Shown here: one piece after another, positions 35,600 to 45,930 of the stretch
Layout of the letters: every line of letters starts with the position of its first letter
How positions within the stretch are numbered: position 1 is the first letter of the stretch
Assembly: GCF_025699485.1 (NCBI RefSeq)
Contig: NZ_JANUXN010000003.1
Span: 62,001 to 126,000, forward strand
Origin: Thauera carbonicopians
Lineage (GTDB): Bacteria; Pseudomonadota; Gammaproteobacteria; Burkholderiales; Rhodocyclaceae
Reading direction: 5' to 3'
DNA: 64,000 nt
Translations under genes and position numbers: made by a program
Notes under the pieces: model-generated
Told to the model about the DNA's origin: nothing
Databases searched by the model: none
The model's input: the letters and a program-made list of their open reading frames with translations, nothing else

Positions 35600-38500
35600 A
35601 TGACCGTATTCCGCCGCTCCTCCCCGCCGACTTCCGCCACATCCGGGGCGCCCACAGTTTCGCACCTTGCTCCGCGCAGCAGCCGGCTGGCGCTGGAGGC
35701 CCGGCTGCTGTTCGATGGTGCGGGTGCAGTGGCGGGGGTGGAGGCGTTCGACGAGCCGCTCAGCGTGGCGGAGCCCAGCGCCAACAATGATGCCGGCGCC
35801 CATGTCGTTGCCGTCGATGGCTGGACGCTGAGTGGCTCGGGCAGCGTCACCATCAACGTGACGCTGGATGACCCCAGTGCGGGCACGCTCAGCGCGAACG
35901 GCTTCACCGGCAGCGTGGCCGACGCCCAGGATTGGCTGAACGGCCTGAGCTTCACCGCCGCCGACGTCGAATTGGGCAACACGGCCAGGACCGTGCGCGT
36001 GACCGTGGATGTGGATGGCGTGCAAGCCCACCGCGACATCACCATCACCCCCAGCAACGACCCGGTCACGCTGGCCGATACGAGCATCGACGTCGCGGAA
36101 GGCAACACCAATCGCGTCATCACGAAGGACGAACTGGCGCCCGTCGATCCGGAAGTCGCAGCGGGCACCCAGGATCCCAGCCAGATCGTCTACAGCATCA
36201 TCGCCGCAAGCGATCTGCCCCAACACGGCTATCTCACCCTGGGCGGACAACGCCTGGGCGTGGGCTCGGTGTTCACGCAGCAGGACGTCATCGACGGCAA
36301 GCTCGCATACGTCCACACGGCCGGCGGCGCGTCGGAGCAGAACATGGCGGACGGATTCACCGTGCGCATCAATGACGGCGCGACGCCAATCGGCGAATCC
36401 GACACGGCGCGCATCACGCTGAACATCACGCCGGTCAACCAGACGCCCACCATCGGCGGTGCCGGCGTCGTCTACGAAGGTCAGCCCAGCAATGCCGCCG
36501 GCACCGGCAACGTCGGCCAGTACATCGACGGCAGCACCGGCGGCGACCCGACGGACGTGCTGGACACCTCGGTGGTGAGGCTGACTTCCCTGCCGCCCAC
36601 GGCCAATGGCGGCACCTTGTATTACACCGGCACTGCTACCCGGGGCGGCTCGACGCAGTCCTATACCAATCACCGGATCACCCAGGCCGACATCGACGCC
36701 GGCTTCACTTTCCTGTATTCGGCGCGCAACGGGCTGACGTACGCTCACGATGGCCGCGAGGGCGTGGCCAGCGACAGCTTCGGCGTGTCCATCACCGACC
36801 AGGGTGGCGACACGGGCTCTCCTGCCACGGCGAACGGCACCGTCACGCTGACGATCCGGCCAGTGGATGACGATCCGGTGCTGGGCTCCAACGACTACCC
36901 CGATTCCGCCCTGGAAGCGGCCGTTCCTGGCTCGGCGGATGGCGCCGGCCACTATTCCATCGTCCTGACGCCCGGCATGATCGGTGCGCGCGACGTCGAT
37001 ACCAACGACAGGAACCTGCGCTTCATCGTCGATTACAACGGCAGCGACATCGACCACGGCCATCTTCAAATTCGAGTTGGCGGCACCTGGTTCAATATTC
37101 CTCCCGGCGAATCGTTCTCGATGGAAGACATCACCGCCGGCAACATCCGCTACGTCCAGACCCACGACGCCGATCCGGGCGACACCGACCAGTTCTTCTT
37201 CAAGGTCGTGGACAGCACCAACGCCCTGCGCTGGAATGCCGATGGTTCGACCTACGACCGCATCGGCGGTATCTACGACGATCCCGCTGACCGGAGCTCG
37301 GTGCTGACGGATCACCGCTTTACCATCCGACTGACCGACCAGATGCCGGGAGATGACGGTACGGTCTGGGGCGATCTGGATCGCACGCCCCAGCATAGCG
37401 ACAGCACTCACGCAGGCACGAATCCTGTCGGGGGTAGCGGCAAGGGCACGCTCGATGAAGACGGAGCGGTCGTCCTGACAGGCACGAGTGCCGATCCTGC
37501 CACCGATCCCTATCTGTCCTACCAAGCCACCGGTGTGCTGCCCGAAGAAGTGGTCTACACCTTCGACGGCTTCATCGACGATGCCAGCAGCTCTGACCAG
37601 GCCGGTGAACTGCAGAAATGGAACGGCTCGGCCTGGGTCACGCTGAACCGCTACGACACTTTCACACAGAAGGATCTCGACGCCGGCAACATCCGCTTCC
37701 AGCACGACGGTGACAGCGAGAAATTCGTGTCCACCGCCAGATTCACCGTGTCGGCGGGCGTGATGAGGTTCGACAGTGGCACCAATACCTGGGTACAGGA
37801 TCTCTGGACGCCCACCTTCACCTTCTACATCAAGCCCACCAACGATGCCCCGACCGCCAGCGGTTCCAGCGGCCTGGTCATCAGGGAAGGCGGTACCGTC
37901 GGCATCACCACGGATTGGCTGACGATCGGCGACCCGGACGATGCCGCCAGCAACACCACCATGGACGGCATGGAGGATCTGGACGATGCCCAGACACGCA
38001 ATGGCGAGAACAATTACGCCGTCGACCACGACGCCGCAAATCCGCTGAAGTTCAAGCTCACCGAATTGCCGGCCGGCGGCAAGCTGCAATATTACGACGG
38101 CACGAGCTGGGTCGACATCACCGAAGCCAACAAGGGCAGCATCGAACTGGAGGCCGGCTGGCTGACCAACGACGAAGCGACGACCCGCCTGCGCTTCGTC
38201 CACGACGGCTCGGAAGTTCACACCACCGAATTCAAGGTGCAGGCCATCGACCGCTGGGGCACCACGTCTACCGAAGGCACGGTCAGGATCCAGGTCACCA
38301 ACGTCAACGACGCGCCGCAGATCGCGCGCACGCCGAACGACCCCGATCCGGTGGAGGGCGACGGCTCGCCCAGCGTCATCGGCACGCCCAGCGCCAACAA
38401 CCCGATCACCGTCACCGAAGGATCGGAAGAGGCGATCACGCGTACCGATCTGCAGGCCATCGACAGCGACAGCAGCAGCAAGCAGGTCCAGTACAAGATC

Positions 38501-41500
38501 ACCGAAGCGACCAAGTACGGCGACATCATGCTGGGCGGCAAGAAGCTCGGGGTGGGGTCGTCCTTTACGCAGGATGACATCGATCACGGCCGGGTGACGT
38601 ATGTGCATCGCGGCAGCGAAACGCCGGACGGGCCGGTTTACGACGACCACTTCAAGTTCACGCTGTCGGACGGCGACAAGGAGCAGACCGGCAACGAGTT
38701 CTGGATCCACGTCAATCCGGCCAACGACCCGCCCACCGTCACCGTGCCCGGCACGCCGCAAAGAACGGGGACTGACGGCATCAACCGCATTTCCGGTGTC
38801 AGCGTCGCCGACCGCGACCTGACGGATGGTGTCAACGCGAACGAAGAAGACTTCATCCAGGTCACGGTGCGGCTGAAGGACAGCGATGGGAACGTGGTGG
38901 CGAGCGGTTTCACGTTCGGTCATGGCACGCCCGGCGACACCGGCGGCAAATGGAAGGCCGACGCCTCTGGCGGCCTGCTGGTGCTGCAAGGCACTCGCGC
39001 GCAGGTCAACGCCGCCCTGGCGGAGTTGAGCGTCAGCTTTACCGCGGACATGGACGCCAAGTACACCCTGGAAGTCATCGCCGACGACCGCACGCGCAAC
39101 GTGGATGGCACATTGGTGGCGAACAGCGCCAACGGCGGTGCGCTCAACCAGCCCACGACGCCGGGCGGTACGCCCGGCGCCATCGATGGCAATGACTACG
39201 ACTGGTCGCAGACTGCCACCGCCGTCCCGCCGAACAGCGGCAACATCACCGCCAGGACCATAGAGCTGTGGTCGTCCAAGGACAACGATCAACCAGTGCT
39301 GACGGTGCCGACCGGCCCCGTCGACGTCAATGAAGACGTGCGCTCGCGCATCCCCGGTGGCAGCTTCGTCGTCAGCGATGCGGAATCCGCCGCGTTCGAT
39401 ACGCCCGTCACCGTCACGATCACCGTGCCCAGCGGCAGCCTGCACATCGGCAGCATGGGCAGCGCAAGCAGCGTGATGCCATCCGGCACGGATCGCAATT
39501 CGGTCGGCATCGCCGGACAGGGTGGCGACACGCTGACGCTGACCGGCCGCGCCTCCGACATCCAGGCCCTGCTCAACGACGCAGCCAGCACCGGCGGGCT
39601 GTATTACACTTCGGCGTCCAACGTCAATCATGATCTGAACAGCGGCGGTGCCGGCGATGCCAGCAATGGCGACGTGACGGTGAGCTTCTCGCTGACCGAA
39701 GGTGATTCGGCCATCGGTACATCTCACGGCCAGCCTACGCTCACCGGCTCGATCGATCTGACCATCGTCGCGATCAACGACGCCCCCACGGTCAACGCGG
39801 GTAGCGGCCAGGTCAGCATCGCTTCGGATCAGCCCCATTCCGTCGGCGGTATTTCGATCGGCGACATGGACGCCAATGATGGTTATGCCGCTGGCGAGAC
39901 CGATGGCGTGATCCAGGCCATCGTCCGTCTGCAGAGAAACACCGGCGGCAACAACTGGGCCATCCTGTCGCAGGCCGATTACGGCTCGGACGGCATGGGC
40001 ATCAAGCTGAGCAGCACAGCCACCGGCAGCGGCGTCACCATCGACGGCACCTTCGATGGCAACGACGACGTGCTGGTGCTGCGTGGCACCCTGGCGCAGA
40101 TCAATGCCTATCTGGCGGGCCTGCAAGTCCAGTTCAGCAATGCCGCCGATTCCAACGTGGACAGCCTCTATCGGCTGGAAGTCGTCGCCGACGACCGGCT
40201 GCGCGACGCGGCAACCGGCGATTTGATCGATACCGATGCGGGAGCGGCGGGCCTGCAGCCGGGCGCCAACGGCGGCGCGCAGAACCAGCAGAACGGCTTG
40301 CCGGCTGTGCCCGCTACGGACAGCTTCGACGTCTACAGCACTACGGTCAGCGGTTACGGTGTTTTCAACGTCGTAGCTGCCACCCGCGACCTGTTCGTGT
40401 CGTCGGTCAACGACCCCGGCAAGATCACCGCCGAGGACGTCACGGTCAACGAAGGCAGCGCCACGGTCGCGCTGGACGCCACCCGGGGCAAGTTCGCGCT
40501 CGACGACTCGGACCACAACGGGTCTACTGCCATGGAAACCACCGTCACCGTGACCAAGGGCACGATCACGGCCGTCGGCGCTCATGCAGACAAGGTGAGC
40601 GGCCTCAACTCGAACACCATCACGATCACGGGTGCGACCCAGGCCGAGATCAACGCCATCCTGCGCAGCCTGACCATCACCCTGCCCGGCGCCGATACGG
40701 CAGCCAGGCAGGACTGGAACGGCCAGTTCGACGTCACCGTGGTCTACAACGACAAGGGCAATACCGGCCTGCGCCCTGGCGCGCTGGCTGGCGACAGCGA
40801 CGACCCTCGCGGCACCAACGGCGACTATTCCTATGCCGATCCTGACGGCAGCGATGGCGATTCCGCCAACGACAACCACCTGGTCACCACCCGCACCATC
40901 ACCGTCACCGTCAATCCGGGCAACGACGCACCCGTGGTCACGGGTACGGGCAACGCAAGCATTCTTGCCGTCAGCGAAGGCACCGACGGCGGCGATACCG
41001 CCAAGACCGTCGGTGAACTGTTCGGCAGCCGCTTCCGGGACGACCGCGACGATGTGGACAACAGTGGCGCCGCCGATGGCCTGACCAGGGGTTCCGACAG
41101 CGACGACTTCCACGGCGTGGCCGTGGTGGGCAATGCCGCCACCGCCGGCCAGGGGGTGTGGGAATACTCCGCCGACGGCACCACCTGGAGCGCGATTTCC
41201 ACCGACCTTGCCGATGGCAAGGCGCTGATCCTGGAAAAGACTGCGCAAATCCGCTTCAATCCTGCGGACGATTTCCACGGCACGCCGGGCGGGCTGAATG
41301 TGCGCCTGGTCGAAACCTACGACGATGCCACGGGTACCGCCGACACGACCTCGTCGACTGCCGCCGCGCAAAACCCCTCCACCGGCGCCATCATCGACCT
41401 GACCGCCAATGGCGGCACCGGCAGCACCAGTCTGTACAGCGCCGGCACCATCGCGCTGACCACCACGGTCGCCAATGTCAACGACGCGCCGTCGCTGACG

Positions 41501-44500
41501 GGCAATGCCATGTTGGGCAGCACGGCAGAAGACAGCACCGGCAGCACGCCGATGAGTGCGTCGGACATCGCCAGCCAACTGAGCTACAGCGACGCCACCG
41601 ACGACCAGACCGCCATCGCCGGCGGCGACGACGCGGCATCGGATCTGACCGCCATCGCCATCACCGGCAACGCTGCCGACCCGGACTCGGAAGGCAACTG
41701 GCAGTACACCCTGGACGGCGGCGCCAACTGGATTGCCGTGCCGATCGACGCCGCCAACGGCAAGGCCATCGTGCTGTCCACCGGCAATGCCGAGCATCAG
41801 GTCCGCTTCGTGCCCGCCGCCGACTTCAACGGCACGCCCGGCGGGCTGACCGTGCGCGGCGCGGACGGCACCTGGACCGGTACGGCGGGCGAGCGGGACA
41901 TCAGCGGCACCATCGGCGGCACGCACCCCTGGTCGGCGGACAGCGGCACGGTGGGTATCATCGTGACGCCCGCCAATGATGCGCCGGAATTCACGCACGC
42001 GCCCCGCAATCCGACCATCACCGAAGACGGCACCACCGGCGGCAGCACTTCGGTGCCGGCCACTACGCTGCTGGGCAACGGCATGGTGTCGGACATCGAC
42101 CTGCCGACCACGCCCGATCTGGACGACGACGTCTTCGGCGCGGGCACCATCACCGTCAAGCTGACCTCGGGCACGTTCTCCGGCTCGGGCGACGTGCTGC
42201 AGATCGACGCCACCCTGGATGGCATCGCCAGTGTGACGGGCGGCAGCAATGGCGACGACCTGGTCATCACGCTGAGCGACGATGCCACCAGGGGTCAGGT
42301 GGCTGCCATCCTGGCCGCCATCGAATACCTGAACACCAGCGACAATCCCACCAACTTCGGCGACAACGGCACCCGCGACTACAGCATCACGCTGAGCGAC
42401 GGCAAGAACGCCCAGGGCAGCGGTAACGCCGGCAGCGGCACGGCGCTGGAAAAAACCGTCACCGGCACCATCACCATCGATGCCGCCAACGACCCGCCAG
42501 CGGCAACGCCGGACACCAACAGCCTGACGAACATCCAGACCACGGTGACGGGCAACGTCATTCAGGGCACGCATGCCGATGGCAGCGGCGCGGCATTGCC
42601 GGCCCAGCCGTCCGATGGCGACCCGGATACGCGGATCGACGCTCTGAAGATCAGCCGCATCGAAGTGACCACCGTCGATCACGGCAACCCCGTGCCGGGG
42701 CAGGACATCGCCGGCAGCGATCCGGTCACCGTGCAAGGCAGATACGGCGCCCTGGTGCTGTACCCGGACGGCAGCTATACCTATACGCTCGACCGCGACA
42801 ATCCGGACGTCTATGGCATGGCGGACGGCGCGACGCTGACCGAGACTTTCGGCTACACGCTGTCGGACGGTGACAAGACGGATACCGCGACGCTGACCGT
42901 CACCATCACCGGCCAGGACGTCACCACGCCGCCCGGCATCGTGTCTGAGGATGGCAACGGCGCTGCCGACGGCCACAACACCGTCCACGAGCGTGGCCTG
43001 GGCTCGAGCAGCGACACCAGCGAAACGACGACCGGTTCCATCGCCGTGACGGCGGAAGGCGGCGTCGCCTCGGTGAAGATCGGCGGCAGAGACATCCCGA
43101 TGAGCGAACTGGCCAACGCGGCCGACACGCCCATCCTCATCTACACCCCGCTGGGCAGGCTGACCGTCACCGGCTTCACGCCGGCGTTCGGCGAGCCGAT
43201 CTCGGCCCCTCGCGAAGGCACGATCCACTACAGCTATACGCTGACCGCTCCCGTCGACAACAGCACGCCGCCCGCGACCGATGCCGAAACGACCGACACG
43301 ATCGCACTGGAGATCAAGGACCGCGTCTACGCTACCCCGAGCGTCGGCTCGCTCGTAATCCAGATCGTCGACGACGTGCCGGTTGCCGAGGATGACGTCG
43401 CCATCGTCGATAACGGTACCGACTCCGTCACCAGCAATTCCATCACCGGCAACGCCAGCGCAGTCGGCAAGGACGTCAAGGGCGCGGATGACGCGACCAT
43501 CACCACGGTGAGCAGCAACAATGTCGGCGCCAACACGGCCATCGACGACGGCGCCACGCTGACCATCGCGGGCGAACATGGCACCATGGTCCTGAACAAG
43601 AGCACAGGTGCGTTCACCTACTCCCGCAACGACGGCGAGCCGCTGACCGCCACCGACGTGTTCACCTACACGCTGACCGACGGCGATGGCGACACCGACA
43701 CGGCCACGATCACCATCATCATCGACGACACGGGGCCGGTCGTCACCGATGGCAGCGGCCAGCCGCCTACCACCCAGCCCATCGATCCGGCCGACCCGAG
43801 CGGCCCGACGCGTCTGGTCGTCAAGCCCGACGGCAGCGTCAGGGAGTCCGGCTTGCCTGAAGGCAGCGTGCCTGGCACGGGCCACACCACCACCGGCACG
43901 ATCGGCTTCACACCGGGTGACGGCAACAACACCGTGATTCTCGGCGGCATACCGGTCACTGGCGTCGGCCAGAAGATCGCCACGCCGTTCGGCGAAGTCA
44001 CCATCACCGAGTTCGACCCCGCCGCCGGCAGGGTCGGCTACGAATACGAACTCAAGGCGCCCACCAACGGCGATACCACCACCGACGAGTTCGAGCTCAG
44101 GATCACCGACGCGGATGGTGACTCCTCCACCGTCACCGTGGTCGTCGACATCATCGATGACATGCCGGCGGCCGAGGCCGACACTGCCGAACTGACCCGC
44201 AACCGGCCCGATGTCAACGGTGTTCGCAACACGATCTCCGGCAACGTCCATGACAACGACCGCATCGGCGCCGACGGTGCCGATGCCAGCGGCCCGGTAA
44301 CGGGCGTGGTGGCAGGCACGGCCGGCGGTGACGTTGCCGGCGGTGTCGGGACGGAAGTGCCCGGCAGCTACGGTACGCTGACGCTGAACGCCGACGGCAG
44401 CTACGCCTACGAACTGGATGCGAACCATCCGGCCGTGGCCGCCCTTCTCGGCGACCAGACGCTGACCGACACTTTCACCTACACCGTCACGGACGCCGAC

Positions 44501-45871
44501 GGTGACACGTCCACCACGACGCTGACCGTCACCATCCGTGGCAACACGCCGCCGGTGGCAGCGGACGACGTGCGTACCGCGCCAGAGGACACGCCGGTAT
44601 CCGGCAACGTCATCACCGGCGGTGCCGGCGGCGAGCAGCCCGATGGCGACGCAGACGGCAACTCGCTGACGGTGACGCGGATCGTCGTCGAAGGCAGCTC
44701 CATCGAGGTGCCCGCGGACGGCTCCCCGGTCACGGTGGACATCCCAGGCAAGGGTACGCTGGTGTTCGACAAGGACGGCAGCTATACCTTCACACCGGTG
44801 GCGGATTGGCACGGCAGCGTGCCGCCGATCACCTATACCGTGGACGACGGCCGCGGCGGCACCGATACGGCGACGCTGACCATCACGGTCACGCCGGTGG
44901 ACGACGCCGAGCCGGATGCACGCAGGACCGAGTCCAGCACGCCGGTGACGCTGGATCCGCTGGAAAACGACAGGTTCAGCAACCCGGATGCCACGGTCAC
45001 CGACGTCACCCAGGGCGAGTTCGGCACCGTGGTGATCGGGCCGGACGGCCGCATCATCTATACGCCCAGGCCGGGTCTGTCCGGTACCGACACCTTCACC
45101 TACACGGTGACGAGCGGCGGCGTGACGGAAACCACCACGGTGACGATCGAGGTCATGCCGGACAATCCGGCGGCTTCGCCGTCTGACCCCTTCATCGACA
45201 CCGGAACCCCGCGCGCACCGGACATCCGCAATCCCATTCGCAACAGTGCGGTAGGCGATGACCCCAGTCCATACTTCTACGGCGCTGTCTTCGACCGGCT
45301 GCCGCGCATGGACCTGCCGTTCCATCCCATCGTCTATGTCAACCGCGAGGTGGCGCGTTCGCAGCAGATGCGCGAAGCCCATGACGCGCGAGGCGAAGGC
45401 GATGCCAGCCTGGTGGAAGGCGCCCGCCACGAGCAGCGGCTGAGCAGCCAGCGCCTGGCCATGGAGCACACGCTGTACGTGCAGAGCGCCGTTCGCAGCA
45501 GCAGTTCGCTGAGCGAGCGCCTGGCGGCGCGTGTGGACGGTCATCGTTCCCACCTGAACCTGACCGGCGACGGCCGCCATCTTTCCGCGCCCGAACTGTT
45601 CGGTGCGGACGTGCTGGGCTGGCCTTTGCTCAAGGGCAAGCGGCCGGCGATCGAGCAGAACGATGCGGCGGACAGCGAGTCCGCGCCGCAGGATGGCGCC
45701 GCGCCCGTGGGCGAGCAGGCGACGGAAGCGCACGGCGAATCGAAGGCCGAGTCCGCCGCGGCGCCGCAGGATGCTGCGGCGATGGCGGCCGCGCCCTCGT
45801 TCTCCGAGCAACTGCGCAGCGGCCGCGACACCTTGCCCGGCGCCTTGCCCATGCTCCACGAGCCGGTCTGA
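35600..45871 (+). CDS. Giant cadherin/VCBS-repeat surface protein (putative adhesin)
   Basis: This uninterrupted gene of 3423 codons has no Sec signal peptide. Residues about 23-41 hold a LEPR-XLL-like N-terminal motif (LALEARLLFDGA). Then come tandem beta-sandwich repeats: CSPG-like units (about 195-275 and 943-1040, with VGSxFTQxDI...YVH), paired repeats at about 1062-1185 and 1413-1563, WQYS/DGGxW-type repeats near 1850-1905 and 2030-2085, and VCBS repeats near 2380-2437, 2657-2710, 2921-2980 and 3050-3098. The last roughly 230 residues are non-repetitive and charged. No GGxGxDxL RTX repeats are seen. It precedes a TolC/adaptor/M50 operon, its likely export apparatus. It is probably surface-bound, serving adhesion or biofilm. 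Confidence 0.85.
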   Translation: MTVFRRSSPPTSATSGAPTVSHLAPRSSRLALEARLLFDGAGAVAGVEAFDEPLSVAEPSANNDAGAHVVAVDGWTLSGSGSVTINVTLDDPSAGTLSANGFTGSVADAQDWLNGLSFTAADVELGNTARTVRVTVDVDGVQAHRDITITPSNDPVTLADTSIDVAEGNTNRVITKDELAPVDPEVAAGTQDPSQIVYSIIAASDLPQHGYLTLGGQRLGVGSVFTQQDVIDGKLAYVHTAGGASEQNMADGFTVRINDGATPIGESDTARITLNITPVNQTPTIGGAGVVYEGQPSNAAGTGNVGQYIDGSTGGDPTDVLDTSVVRLTSLPPTANGGTLYYTGTATRGGSTQSYTNHRITQADIDAGFTFLYSARNGLTYAHDGREGVASDSFGVSITDQGGDTGSPATANGTVTLTIRPVDDDPVLGSNDYPDSALEAAVPGSADGAGHYSIVLTPGMIGARDVDTNDRNLRFIVDYNGSDIDHGHLQIRVGGTWFNIPPGESFSMEDITAGNIRYVQTHDADPGDTDQFFFKVVDSTNALRWNADGSTYDRIGGIYDDPADRSSVLTDHRFTIRLTDQMPGDDGTVWGDLDRTPQHSDSTHAGTNPVGGSGKGTLDEDGAVVLTGTSADPATDPYLSYQATGVLPEEVVYTFDGFIDDASSSDQAGELQKWNGSAWVTLNRYDTFTQKDLDAGNIRFQHDGDSEKFVSTARFTVSAGVMRFDSGTNTWVQDLWTPTFTFYIKPTNDAPTASGSSGLVIREGGTVGITTDWLTIGDPDDAASNTTMDGMEDLDDAQTRNGENNYAVDHDAANPLKFKLTELPAGGKLQYYDGTSWVDITEANKGSIELEAGWLTNDEATTRLRFVHDGSEVHTTEFKVQAIDRWGTTSTEGTVRIQVTNVNDAPQIARTPNDPDPVEGDGSPSVIGTPSANNPITVTEGSEEAITRTDLQAIDSDSSSKQVQYKITEATKYGDIMLGGKKLGVGSSFTQDDIDHGRVTYVHRGSETPDGPVYDDHFKFTLSDGDKEQTGNEFWIHVNPANDPPTVTVPGTPQRTGTDGINRISGVSVADRDLTDGVNANEEDFIQVTVRLKDSDGNVVASGFTFGHGTPGDTGGKWKADASGGLLVLQGTRAQVNAALAELSVSFTADMDAKYTLEVIADDRTRNVDGTLVANSANGGALNQPTTPGGTPGAIDGNDYDWSQTATAVPPNSGNITARTIELWSSKDNDQPVLTVPTGPVDVNEDVRSRIPGGSFVVSDAESAAFDTPVTVTITVPSGSLHIGSMGSASSVMPSGTDRNSVGIAGQGGDTLTLTGRASDIQALLNDAASTGGLYYTSASNVNHDLNSGGAGDASNGDVTVSFSLTEGDSAIGTSHGQPTLTGSIDLTIVAINDAPTVNAGSGQVSIASDQPHSVGGISIGDMDANDGYAAGETDGVIQAIVRLQRNTGGNNWAILSQADYGSDGMGIKLSSTATGSGVTIDGTFDGNDDVLVLRGTLAQINAYLAGLQVQFSNAADSNVDSLYRLEVVADDRLRDAATGDLIDTDAGAAGLQPGANGGAQNQQNGLPAVPATDSFDVYSTTVSGYGVFNVVAATRDLFVSSVNDPGKITAEDVTVNEGSATVALDATRGKFALDDSDHNGSTAMETTVTVTKGTITAVGAHADKVSGLNSNTITITGATQAEINAILRSLTITLPGADTAARQDWNGQFDVTVVYNDKGNTGLRPGALAGDSDDPRGTNGDYSYADPDGSDGDSANDNHLVTTRTITVTVNPGNDAPVVTGTGNASILAVSEGTDGGDTAKTVGELFGSRFRDDRDDVDNSGAADGLTRGSDSDDFHGVAVVGNAATAGQGVWEYSADGTTWSAISTDLADGKALILEKTAQIRFNPADDFHGTPGGLNVRLVETYDDATGTADTTSSTAAAQNPSTGAIIDLTANGGTGSTSLYSAGTIALTTTVANVNDAPSLTGNAMLGSTAEDSTGSTPMSASDIASQLSYSDATDDQTAIAGGDDAASDLTAIAITGNAADPDSEGNWQYTLDGGANWIAVPIDAANGKAIVLSTGNAEHQVRFVPAADFNGTPGGLTVRGADGTWTGTAGERDISGTIGGTHPWSADSGTVGIIVTPANDAPEFTHAPRNPTITEDGTTGGSTSVPATTLLGNGMVSDIDLPTTPDLDDDVFGAGTITVKLTSGTFSGSGDVLQIDATLDGIASVTGGSNGDDLVITLSDDATRGQVAAILAAIEYLNTSDNPTNFGDNGTRDYSITLSDGKNAQGSGNAGSGTALEKTVTGTITIDAANDPPAATPDTNSLTNIQTTVTGNVIQGTHADGSGAALPAQPSDGDPDTRIDALKISRIEVTTVDHGNPVPGQDIAGSDPVTVQGRYGALVLYPDGSYTYTLDRDNPDVYGMADGATLTETFGYTLSDGDKTDTATLTVTITGQDVTTPPGIVSEDGNGAADGHNTVHERGLGSSSDTSETTTGSIAVTAEGGVASVKIGGRDIPMSELANAADTPILIYTPLGRLTVTGFTPAFGEPISAPREGTIHYSYTLTAPVDNSTPPATDAETTDTIALEIKDRVYATPSVGSLVIQIVDDVPVAEDDVAIVDNGTDSVTSNSITGNASAVGKDVKGADDATITTVSSNNVGANTAIDDGATLTIAGEHGTMVLNKSTGAFTYSRNDGEPLTATDVFTYTLTDGDGDTDTATITIIIDDTGPVVTDGSGQPPTTQPIDPADPSGPTRLVVKPDGSVRESGLPEGSVPGTGHTTTGTIGFTPGDGNNTVILGGIPVTGVGQKIATPFGEVTITEFDPAAGRVGYEYELKAPTNGDTTTDEFELRITDADGDSSTVTVVVDIIDDMPAAEADTAELTRNRPDVNGVRNTISGNVHDNDRIGADGADASGPVTGVVAGTAGGDVAGGVGTEVPGSYGTLTLNADGSYAYELDANHPAVAALLGDQTLTDTFTYTVTDADGDTSTTTLTVTIRGNTPPVAADDVRTAPEDTPVSGNVITGGAGGEQPDGDADGNSLTVTRIVVEGSSIEVPADGSPVTVDIPGKGTLVFDKDGSYTFTPVADWHGSVPPITYTVDDGRGGTDTATLTITVTPVDDAEPDARRTESSTPVTLDPLENDRFSNPDATVTDVTQGEFGTVVIGPDGRIIYTPRPGLSGTDTFTYTVTSGGVTETTTVTIEVMPDNPAASPSDPFIDTGTPRAPDIRNPIRNSAVGDDPSPYFYGAVFDRLPRMDLPFHPIVYVNREVARSQQMREAHDARGEGDASLVEGARHEQRLSSQRLAMEHTLYVQSAVRSSSSLSERLAARVDGHRSHLNLTGDGRHLSAPELFGADVLGWPLLKGKRPAIEQNDAADSESAPQDGAAPVGEQATEAHGESKAESAAAPQDAAAMAAAPSFSEQLRSGRDTLPGALPMLHEPV

Positions 45872-45930
45872 GCGCTGCCTCGACACAAGCCGAATTCACC
45901 ACGCACATTTCGTCCATATCGAGAGAGATC

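Noticed and set aside
35600-45871. RTX-toxin or calcium-binding nonapeptide assignment for the giant protein
   Set aside because: No GGxGxDxL repeats are visible; the repeats are VCBS, CSPG and cadherin-like.
35480-45886. Open frame of 3468 codons antisense to the giant adhesin
   Set aside because: It is a by-product of high GC and codon bias. The translation is an Arg/Gly/Ala/Val-rich string without family motifs, while the plus strand shows clear repeat domains.
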